Assembly: GCA_016801845.1 (NCBI GenBank)
Contig: CM028912.1
Location: 7,625,501-7,689,500 of the forward strand
Source of the DNA: Polydactylus sextarius
Lineage: Eukaryota; Chordata; Actinopteri; Polynemidae
Direction: 5' to 3'
Length of the DNA stretch: 64,000 bases
Shown here piece by piece: positions 62,201 to 64,000 of the stretch (positions within the stretch are counted from its first letter, which is position 1; each line of letters opens with the position of its first letter). A program made the translations under genes and the position numbers. The notes under the pieces were generated by a model, which saw nothing but the letters and a program-made list of their open reading frames with translations, searched no databases and was not told the DNA's origin.

Positions 62201-62770
62201 TCGCATCATTAAACAAAGTGATCAAAATGTTTAAAGAGCCAGAGCCTGTCTGTCACTCACTGACGGTCTCCTCTCGCTGCTGGAAATATTAAATTTACTG
62301 CTTTTTACCAACAGTGATCATGTTTTTGAAATCAATTATTTATAGCTGAGAGGTATGGAGGTATGGAGAGCATAACAAAGTCTGTAAGAGTCTTAGTTTG
62401 AGTGTATGTGGCTAAACTGGATCCCTCTATTTCCTGGCTGATGTAGAGTCAGCCTTATTCTGTGTATCACTAACAGGAAGACTGCATTATTTATCAACCA
62501 CAATTTCTTCTGTTCATGCCCTGCTTTATTATACACCAAGCATACCTCCTTCTTATGGAGGTATGATTTTACATGTACAATGCAAAGACAAAGCCATACA
62601 TTTCAGGCATGGATTACTTATACTTGCAAATTCAACACAAGAAGAGCTGAACGGTTTATCTTGTAAGCCCATGTTAGATAGATGTAACATAAATACATGC
62701 TTACCAAAGTGGAGTAGATTGGCAGCTCTTTATTTGGATTGACCAGTAGAAGGATGTGTCCAATGTAAGT
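21900..62770 (-). CDS. myo16: Unconventional myosin XVI (MYO16/NYAP3), 24 coding exons, 5' end beyond window
   Basis: Gene-level entry; the exons are listed separately below. The spliced product in the window is about 1506 residues, starting inside the motor domain. In order it has motor (exons 1-18), IQ neck (19), NYAP-type tail (20-24). In mammals MYO16 is a mostly neuronal myosin with N-terminal ankyrin repeats and a tail that is tyrosine-phosphorylated and recruits PI3K and the WAVE1 complex; that is family knowledge. Seen here: P-loop GESGSGKS, switch I NNNSSRF, switch II DIFGFEEF, an IQ motif, two PPPKPKR motifs, YIEM and YEEM. All introns are GT-AG and all phases agree except for one missing nucleotide in exon 21. 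The ankyrin-repeat exons, start codon and promoter lie beyond position 64000. The identification is secure; single exon edges are less so where tandem acceptors occur. Confidence 0.95.
22071..28120 (-). other. myo16: Intron between exons 23 and 24 (6 kb)
   Basis: Bounded by CAG|GTAAAC and CTCTCCTCCAG. It contains (CA)-rich tracts at about 23565-23612 and 23748-23780, a C-rich (ACCC)n run at about 24966-24985, and a (TA)n run at 25973-26009. No further exon was identified. Confidence 0.75.
25973..26009. repeat. (TA)n microsatellite
   Basis: Uninterrupted TA run of 37 bp inside the last myo16 intron. Confidence 0.95.
28121..28206 (-). CDS. myo16: myo16 exon 23: Ser-rich tail segment (TTLHRHMDSHHTQ)
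   Basis: 86 bp, phase 1 in and phase 0 out. It encodes GSLEDESHSKSNSSSSTTLH then RHMDSHHTQ, paralleling the mammalian EEDGYSRLS...TSTFQRHRDSHTTQ segment (from memory). The acceptor is GTGTTCAG|GGTCGC and the donor CAG|GTAAAC. Confidence 0.88.
28572..28724 (-). CDS. myo16: myo16 exon 22: tail segment with DKNANNH
   Basis: 153 bp, phase 1 at both ends. It encodes GFNSNINLPGREE, a Ser/Pro-rich stretch, QDKNANNHSPHSP and ENGNQLSNG. The blocks GF.(T/S)N.N, D.NANNH and ENGN..SNG also occur, in that order, in mammalian MYO16 as I remember it. The acceptor is TCCTCTCAG|GATTCA and the donor AACG|GTAACA. Confidence 0.9.
28725..31244 (-). other. myo16: Intron between exons 21 and 22
   Basis: 2.5 kb from GGAG|GTCTGT to CCTCTCAG. 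No transposon or exon was recognised; the open frames within are short and without family resemblance. Confidence 0.7.
31245..32494 (-). CDS. myo16: myo16 exon 21: main NYAP tail exon, one-nucleotide frame defect
   Basis: 1250 bp, phase 1 in. It encodes the second PPPKPKRSPNTKL.GSYEEI block, VYIEM and VYEEM (YxxM motifs, candidate p85-PI3K SH2 sites), DIPAPFPNLLPHRPPLLVFP, SDESPLTPLEVKKLPV, an eight-proline run and HFPFPPEASLLALTRAASV. After SSDSPK the frame runs to a TGA at 31419-31421. The conserved C-terminal part (PPPYSPVKMSRPE, RPLTSPLDELNTLF, LLRKSTSGRKMRD) lies in the -1 frame. Exon 22 also needs the -1 frame (phase 1 out), so one base appears to be missing near the C4A4 run at 31479-31486. 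The donor is GGAG|GTCTGT. Confidence 0.92.
32495..32611 (-). other. myo16: 117-nt intron between exons 20 and 21, in frame and stop-free
   Basis: Donor TCAG|GTATAT, acceptor TTTTTATTTCCTTAG|CC. Its length is 39 codons and it has no stop in the coding frame. The translated insert has a hydrophobic core (FFVLQCRYLMFFSCVLNALL). Splicing is favoured because the joined product (SPTDPSALSKPRPHSDDY) aligns to the mammalian tail as I remember it. Confidence 0.8.
32612..32994 (-). CDS. myo16: myo16 exon 20: start of NYAP-type tail
   Basis: 383 bp, phase 2 in and phase 1 out. It contains SSPRKQPPPKPKRDPNTRLS followed by ASYEAVS, the first of two near-identical PPPKPKR.PNT+L..SYE blocks typical of the NYAP family (NYAP1, NYAP2, MYO16). 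In that family the tyrosines are phosphorylated by Src-family kinases (family knowledge). The acceptor is TTTGTAG|GGTTGT and the donor TCAG|GTATAT. Reading continues openly into the next intron (see findings). Confidence 0.94.
32995..34965 (-). other. myo16: Intron between exons 19 and 20
   Basis: About 2 kb from GGAG|GTAAAT to TTTTGTAG. It has an A run at 33612-33630 and CA-rich stretches near 34073-34082 and 34520-34550. No exon or transposon was recognised. Confidence 0.7.
34966..35239 (-). CDS. myo16: myo16 exon 19: IQ motif and neck
   Basis: 274 bp, phase 1 in and phase 2 out. Together with the end of exon 18 it forms an IQ motif (CQR.VRGWLARQR), the likely calmodulin or light-chain site. 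It continues with a charged helix (QQQKEECSVQRFLQGAEDMG), then TYDQLVIQNASDIARESDRL, which is closely conserved in MYO16. The acceptor is TATCTCAG|TGGTGC and the donor GGAG|GTAAAT. Confidence 0.93.
35347..35443 (-). CDS. myo16: myo16 exon 18: end of motor (KVFLRYWQADQLND)
   Basis: 97 bp, phase 0 in and phase 1 out. It encodes MGSSKVFLRYWQADQLNDRC, corresponding to G.TKVFLR......LE at the motor end, then a basic helix KKIITCQR that opens the IQ motif. The acceptor is GTGTAG|ATGGGC and the donor AGAG|GTAATT. Confidence 0.95.
35776..35801. repeat. (GT)n microsatellite
   Basis: Short uninterrupted GT run in the intron between exons 17 and 18. Confidence 0.85.
36166..36268 (-). CDS. myo16: myo16 exon 17: converter-proximal motor segment
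   Basis: 103 bp, phase 2 in and phase 0 out. It encodes RYKDLVVP, a short charged stretch, then EERCRSVLQQSKLQGWQ, which fits the RY..L and C..LL......G...G pattern before the converter. The intron on its 5' side is about 6.9 kb and rich in transposons. The acceptor is CTCCTAG|ATATAA and the donor CAG|GTGCGT. Confidence 0.93.
38171..38290 (-). repeat. Interspersed repeat, truncated copy (tail end)
   Basis: On the minus strand it reads ...AAAGATCCAGGAGTTAAAAT then CCCTGGCAGAGGTAAGTGCT and CTATTGAGTGC. It matches the tail of the longer copy at 41060-41421 in opposite orientation. This is a teleost repeat whose tail I recognise; I do not know its class. Confidence 0.5.
39735..40235 (+). mobile_element. 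Decayed Ty3/gypsy retrotransposon pol fragment
   Basis: The plus-strand frame at 39973-40239 reads MKEYIKDMLMVEYVHPPTSP then DGAGFFFVCKNCGSLRPYGQ. This is the N-terminal part of the Ty3/gypsy reverse transcriptase (M.EYI...L..G.I..S.SPAGAGFFFV.KKDG.LRPC.DYR). The upstream 230 bp look like the protease-RT linker but carry stops. The catalytic YxDD region is absent. It is inserted in intron 16/17, antisense to myo16. Confidence 0.7.
41060..41421 (+). repeat. Interspersed repeat, longer copy
   Basis: Starts CCGTCAAAGAGGTTATATTT and contains ATCAAATTTGGTGGAGGGAT. It ends GGCCTTGGCAGAGGTAAAAG, then GCTACTGAGTATCATTCTAG. I recognise this as a widespread fish repeat that normally reads ...GGCGGAGGTATGCGCTCTAC then TGAGTGCC at its tail. 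No coding frame. Confidence 0.55.
42603..42933. mobile_element. Tc1/mariner-type MITE
   Basis: The left end CACTACCAGTTAAAAGTCTA and the right end in reverse complement CACTACCTATCAGAGGTTTT form terminal inverted repeats of the CACTACCGGTCAAAAGTTT class, with TA on both sides (42601-42602, 42934-42935). It is 331 bp with no transposase frame. Confidence 0.65.
43158..43363 (-). CDS. myo16: myo16 exon 16: actin-binding/SH1 helix region
   Basis: 206 bp, phase 0 in and phase 2 out. It contains MISKLQACTPHFVECVRPNT, matching L...L..T.PHFVRC..PN of all myosins, then QLQYIGVLEMVRMIRYGYPV, the LR..GVLE..RIRR.GYP. block, and RLSFPGFLS. The acceptor is TTTTCCAG|AACTCG and the donor CAG|GTCAGT. Confidence 0.96.
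43364..44811 (-). other. myo16: Intron between exons 15 and 16
   Basis: 1.45 kb with GT-AG ends. Nothing recognised inside. Confidence 0.75.
44812..44892 (-). CDS. myo16: myo16 exon 15: motor segment LKKKGSSSFLQRLER
   Basis: 81 bp, 27 codons, phase 0 at both ends. It encodes ILKKKGSSSFLQRLER, then a short strand ending VAVQLR. LKKKG.S.FLQRLER is specific to MYO16 within the family, by memory. The acceptor is ATTGTCAG|ATCTTG and the donor AGG|GTAAGA. Confidence 0.93.
44893..46331 (-). other. myo16: Intron between exons 14 and 15
   Basis: 1.44 kb with GT-AG ends. Nothing recognised inside. Confidence 0.75.
46332..46528 (-). CDS. myo16: myo16 exon 14: loop 2 region of motor (LFQSKLTQTGSLV)
   Basis: 197 bp, phase 1 in and phase 0 out. 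It encodes SSESVLLQQLFQSKLTQTGS and then a basic variable stretch corresponding to loop 2, the actin-facing surface loop; FQSKL.QTGSLV is also present in mammalian MYO16 as I remember it. The acceptor is a NAGNAG (CCCAGCAG), so the high edge may be 46531 with one extra residue. The donor is AAG|GTACAG. Confidence 0.9.
46529..47589 (-). other. myo16: Intron between exons 13 and 14
   Basis: 1.06 kb. Contains purine-rich stretches near 46560-46740 and 46896-46922 and a (GT)n run at 47174-47205. No exon seen. Confidence 0.75.
47174..47205. repeat. (GT)n microsatellite
   Basis: Uninterrupted GT run of about 32 bp in a myo16 intron. Confidence 0.9.
47590..47665 (-). CDS. myo16: myo16 exon 13: motor segment YDLTGSLTRNKDFL
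   Basis: 76 bp, phase 0 in and phase 1 out. It encodes ISYDLTGSLTRNKDFLPQNL, then VLTMK, the Y...G...KN.D.L...L block that follows HYAG. The acceptor is CCACTAG|ATTTCA. I placed the donor at AAGT|GTAAGT because it is the strong consensus and keeps phase with exon 14. Confidence 0.92.
47666..48472 (-). other. myo16: Intron between exons 12 and 13
   Basis: 0.8 kb with a T run at about 48351-48366. Nothing else recognised. Confidence 0.75.
48473..48673 (-). CDS. myo16: myo16 exon 12: motor segment LLCVLDEES to SHYAGQ
   Basis: 201 bp, 67 codons, phase 0 at both ends. It encodes KPQGLLCVLDEES (family K..GLL.LLDEE), a variable stretch with KDGNGNPPPKDQGPAF, and ends FTVSHYAGQ, matching F.I.HYAG.V. 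The acceptor is CTCCTACAG|AAGCCT and the donor CAG|GTCTGT. Confidence 0.95.
49010..49162 (-). CDS. myo16: myo16 exon 11: relay helix region (LCVNMTNERL)
   Basis: 153 bp, 51 codons, phase 0 at both ends. It starts LCVNMTNERLRQYVSEVLF, equivalent to LCINYTNEKLQQ.FN..MF, the relay helix after switch II. It continues QEQAECLQEGI and ends AVLDFFLQ. The acceptor is CATTCCAG|CTGTGT and the donor CAG|GTACGT. Confidence 0.95.
49163..51976 (-). other. myo16: Intron between exons 10 and 11
   Basis: 2.8 kb. It holds a (CA)n run at 50513-50538 and CA-rich stretches near 49190-49215. No exon or transposon was recognised. Confidence 0.75.
50513..50538. repeat. (CA)n microsatellite
   Basis: Uninterrupted CA run in a myo16 intron. 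Confidence 0.9.
51977..52049 (-). CDS. myo16: myo16 exon 10: switch II (LDIFGFEEF)
   Basis: 73 bp, phase 2 in and phase 0 out. It encodes the switch II and relay start EIGILDIFGFEEFQRNGFEQ. The catalytic Asp-Ile-x-Gly-x-Glu motif is intact and NGFEQ matches NSFEQ of other myosins. The acceptor is CTGTTCCAG|TGATCC and the donor CAG|GTGGGA. Confidence 0.96.
52749..52890 (-). CDS. myo16: myo16 exon 9: motor helix before switch II
   Basis: 142 bp, phase 1 in and phase 2 out. It encodes DVITRRHTAE, then YRDQLAKAIYGRLFSYLV and N.IN, the myosin R.A.AK.LY.RLF.WLV..IN helix. The acceptor is TGTGTCAG|GTGATG. The donor CTGG|GTATAG is suboptimal, but it is the only site that keeps phase with exon 10. 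Confidence 0.93.
52891..53315 (-). other. myo16: Intron between exons 8 and 9
   Basis: 425 bp, nothing recognised. Confidence 0.75.
53316..53387 (-). CDS. myo16: myo16 exon 8: small motor exon (VAGMLQVSSNDL)
   Basis: 72 bp, phase 1 at both ends, too short and interrupted to stand out as an open frame. It encodes VAGMLQVSSNDLSTAL, then DVQYFK, the A.LLGV....L..AL block of myosin motors. The acceptor is CTTCACAG|TTGCTG and the donor AAAG|GTATAT. Phases join exons 7 and 9 exactly. Confidence 0.92.
54099..54216 (-). CDS. myo16: myo16 exon 7: motor segment with VLHIGDLRF
   Basis: 118 bp, phase 0 in and phase 1 out. It encodes EVDSVFMLLSAVLHIGDLRF, the well-conserved I..ILHLGNI.F block of myosin motors, then a divergent loop and DLQLLER. 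The donor is AGAG|GTCAGA. The acceptor CTAAAAG|GAG has a second AG three bases on; I chose the first because the family has Glu-Val here. Confidence 0.92.
54217..55962 (-). other. myo16: Intron between exons 6 and 7
   Basis: 1.75 kb. It contains GA-rich tracts near 54225-54265, GT-rich sequence near 54640-54690 and an L2-like LINE 3' end (55265-55545). Confidence 0.75.
55265..55545 (+). mobile_element. L2-like LINE 3' end
   Basis: A plus-strand frame with several breaks resembles the C-terminus of fish L2-type ORF2 (VWGD.AFSVAAPRLWN.LP then FK..LKT.LF). Here GGCCTTCTCAGTTGCTGCCC and AACTTGAAAACCTTTATTTT are visible. It is followed by a short 3' UTR with GTAGCACTTTGAGATTCTTT and ends in (ATT)n. 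It is 5'-truncated, as usual for LINE copies, and antisense to myo16. Confidence 0.65.
55963..56080 (-). CDS. myo16: myo16 exon 6: motor upper 50-kDa segment
   Basis: 118 bp, phase 2 in and phase 0 out. It encodes RYLSGGFPGENPPVAK, then a helix ending ALRALGFNKQ, which matches the A...LGF....E spacing before the next exon in myosin motors. The donor is CAG|GTATTG. The acceptor is doubled: TTATCTTAG|GTATCTTAG|TGG, 9 nt apart and both in frame, so three residues may be optional. Confidence 0.88.
56663..56810 (-). CDS. myo16: myo16 exon 5: motor segment ARVYTYMLEKSRLV
   Basis: 148 bp, phase 1 in and phase 2 out. It contains YTYMLEKSRLV, the conserved segment after switch I (I.TYLLEKSRVV in other myosins), then a Phe-rich strand (SFSIFHLMAEGLS) and EEK.ALYLNN. 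The acceptor TTGAAG|CTCGTG has a weak pyrimidine tract, but the upstream alternative TTAG would give a stop codon. The donor is ATAG|GTACGT. Confidence 0.92.
56811..58164 (-). other. myo16: Intron between exons 4 and 5
   Basis: 1.35 kb, mostly occupied by a decayed Tc1-like element (about 57160-57975). Confidence 0.75.
57160..57975 (-). mobile_element. Decayed Tc1/mariner transposon
   Basis: The minus strand carries remnants of a Tc1-like transposase. The plus-strand stretches CCTGCAGTCTTCTTGGGTAA, CACCCATTCGTCATGGCAGA, CACAACATGATGCTCCATGC, ACCATAAAAGCCTGACTGAT and GCAGGTGGACTCAATTTGTA follow the order of the antisense strand of fish Tc1 copies. Many indels and stops leave no frame, and it is shorter than a full copy, so internally deleted. 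Inverted terminal repeats were not resolved. Confidence 0.75.
58165..58282 (-). CDS. myo16: myo16 exon 4: switch I region (NNNSSRF)
   Basis: 118 bp, phase 0 in and phase 1 out. It encodes VNCILEAFGHAKTERNNNSS, then RFIKLL. LEAFGHAKT.RN.NSSRF is the diagnostic switch I block that coordinates ATP and magnesium. The usual glycine after SSRF is replaced by isoleucine. The acceptor is TTTACAG|GTGAAC and the donor AGAG|GTAAGA. Confidence 0.95.
58283..59599 (-). other. myo16: Intron between exons 3 and 4
   Basis: 1.3 kb, nothing recognised. Confidence 0.75.
59600..59705 (-). CDS. myo16: myo16 exon 3: P-loop (Walker A) GESGSGKSE
   Basis: 106 bp, phase 2 in and phase 0 out. It carries the myosin P-loop GESGSGKSE, followed by ACKHIVRHL, which matches the EASK.I..YL pattern after Walker A. 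The glycines and lysine that contact the ATP phosphates are all present. The acceptor is TTGCTTAG|TGGTG and the donor CAC|GTAAGT. From memory, mammalian MYO16 has Arg instead of Ser in the third P-loop position; this fish copy is canonical. Confidence 0.95.
59706..61152 (-). other. myo16: Intron between exons 2 and 3
   Basis: 1.45 kb. The segment 60800-61020 is non-repetitive, with ACGGGATTTAATTGCAATCA and GGGCTATTAATCTCTC, and looks like a possible intronic enhancer. No exon seen. Confidence 0.7.
61153..61280 (-). CDS. myo16: myo16 exon 2: motor segment leading into the P-loop
   Basis: 128 bp, phase 0 in and phase 2 out. It encodes the helix and strand before the ATP-binding loop, including LPPHIFSSAERAYHMML and ending PQCFIL plus two bases of the P-loop serine. 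HIFSSAERAY corresponds to HIFAIADRAY of other myosins. The acceptor is TCTCTCAG|GTGAGT and the donor AAG|GTACAC. It is preceded directly by exon 1 in phase. Confidence 0.93.
61281..62704 (-). other. myo16: Intron between exons 1 and 2
   Basis: 1.4 kb with donor GTAAGC and acceptor CTCTCTCAG. Nothing recognised. Confidence 0.75.
62705..62770 (-). CDS. myo16: myo16 exon 1 in window: start of motor, TYIGHILLLVNP segment
   Basis: 66 bp, 22 codons, phase 0 at both ends. It translates to the classic early motor segment (TYIGHILLLVNPNKELP..YS), equivalent to the YTYIGDILVAVNP region of other myosins. The acceptor is CTGTTGTAG and the donor TTG|GTAAGC. The preceding exon must also end in phase 0; I do not see it between 62771 and 64000. 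Confidence 0.93.
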
Positions 62771-64000
62771 CTACAACAGAGCAAAAACACCCACGTCACT
62801 TTCAACACACAGTGACTCAGTTAACAACTTGTGAAGTGGCACAGATGTTCTTTGACGACTGTTTTGATATAAAAATTAGGAGATTACAACACTTATAAAC
62901 TGCTTAAAGCCAGCACTGACCTAAAGGAAGAGTGAAGTACTGTTTCACTCTTTTTTTAACATCAATATTCATGACGGTGACTATGGTGTTATCATAAGAT
63001 TATAGTTGTGGGGGACAAGGTCAAGAAAGGACCTTCAGTGATAACCTCAGTAATGACCTTTCTTTCAAAAAAAATGGGAAACCTGACCTCGTGCAGAGCG
63101 CACACACAAACCCCAAGGCCATTTAGACAAATAAAAAAACAACTCCTATTTTCTGACCCTCTCCACTAAACTGCTAACACTGTCTCTCATAAAGAGTCCC
63201 GGAGGCTATTTGAAAGCTAACATGATCTCCTGGGAAAGCACAGGCATTGCTAACATTCTGTAACATGCTGCTCTGTCCTTAGGCCCTGGCTCAAGGTTAA
63301 TGACTTGAACAAATTCCCATTGCTTGCAAGACATGGAAGAAAATTATCGTTACTTTCCTACTGTTTAGGGTTTTTTTTTTTAATATTAACATCTGAAAGT
63401 ACTGATTCACTTTCCCTTGCAGTCTCATTCATTTAATCACATGACATGCTTGTCAATCATCCAGCCCTTTTATCAATGTCTTCTCTCAAATCCTTCCCCA
63501 GTTCCTTGCTGCTCTCCTCAGGAGTTTTGTGGTGCACTGGTCCTTCTATCCTGGCAGAAGGCAGCAGATCACTCATCAAAGCCTTGTCTCTGACCACCCT
63601 GCTGGGAACATATGGAGGGCTCACTGCCTTTATCCACTCACTGCTTCTGTCCTTCACCACATCTCTGCTTTGTTTCTTGAAATGTCCTCTATCATATGTA
63701 CATTAAGTAAACTAATGCAGCGTAAAGTAAGTATTTGACCAAATTAAATGTGTAAGCTCTATCAAACTTGAATCACTTGCTCACCTGGCTTTGTTTAAGT
63801 TCATATCTGCTATAAACAGAATGAAGCATAATGCATTATCGTGTCCTATGTTCGTACTTGGCATACACCCACAGCTGAACTTTTTCAACCCTCTTCTCTT
63901 TCTTCACCAATTCTTCTTCTTTATCCAAATGGACGGCACCTCAATATTCAGTCCTCATTATTCTGAATTCTAATCATTTCTCTTTTCTTCATCCACTACT
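62771..64000 (-). other. myo16: Upstream intron of myo16, continues beyond the window
   Basis: No exon in phase with exon 1 was found. A stretch at 63457-63660 is open on both strands but lacks splice sites and resemblance to MYO16 (see findings). Confidence 0.6.

Overview
The window is a piece of teleost (probably percomorph) fish nuclear genome. It has a multi-exon vertebrate gene with GT-AG introns, abundant (CA)n/(GA)n microsatellites and poly(A/T) tracts, and fish-type transposon debris (hAT, Harbinger-like, Tc1/mariner, tRNA-derived SINE, L2-like LINE end, Ty3/gypsy fragment). Gene density is low: I can support one protein-coding gene.

That gene is myo16, unconventional myosin XVI, also called NYAP3. 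It lies on the minus strand, running from beyond the right edge (64000) down to about 18.5 kb. I placed 24 coding exons by translating the minus strand and requiring splice sites and matching intron phases. Exons 1-18 (62770 to 35347) encode the motor domain, with P-loop, switch I, switch II and actin-binding and converter segments. Exon 19 holds the IQ motif and neck. Exons 20-24 (32994 to 21900) encode the NYAP-type tail, with its Pro/Lys motifs, two YxxM sites, a polyproline tract and the conserved C-terminal blocks. The ankyrin-repeat N-terminus and promoter lie off the right edge. The exons total 4520 nt, one nucleotide short of a continuous frame. A 3' UTR of about 3.3 kb follows, ending near an AATAAA at 18565-18570.

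Positions 1-18.5 kb are intergenic sequence downstream of myo16 with no supportable gene. They hold microsatellites, a SINE, a decayed Tc1-like fragment, a hAT 5' remnant with a transposase N-terminal fragment, a complete non-autonomous hAT-like element (15812-17822) with a Harbinger-like MITE nested inside it, and AT-rich blocks that look like conserved non-coding elements.

The observations most worth checking are these. (1) The large tail exon needs a -1 frame change at a C4A4 run (31479-31486) to join two halves that both look like authentic MYO16 tail; the run contains a perfect CCCAAAA slippery heptamer, but an assembly indel is the simpler explanation. (2) A 117-nt intron between tail exons 20 and 21 is a multiple of three and stop-free, so its retention would insert 39 residues including a strongly hydrophobic stretch. 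(3) The motor keeps canonical nucleotide-binding motifs, unlike the mammalian protein as I remember it. I found no evidence of a wholly undescribed system; most of the window is ordinary vertebrate intron and intergenic DNA.
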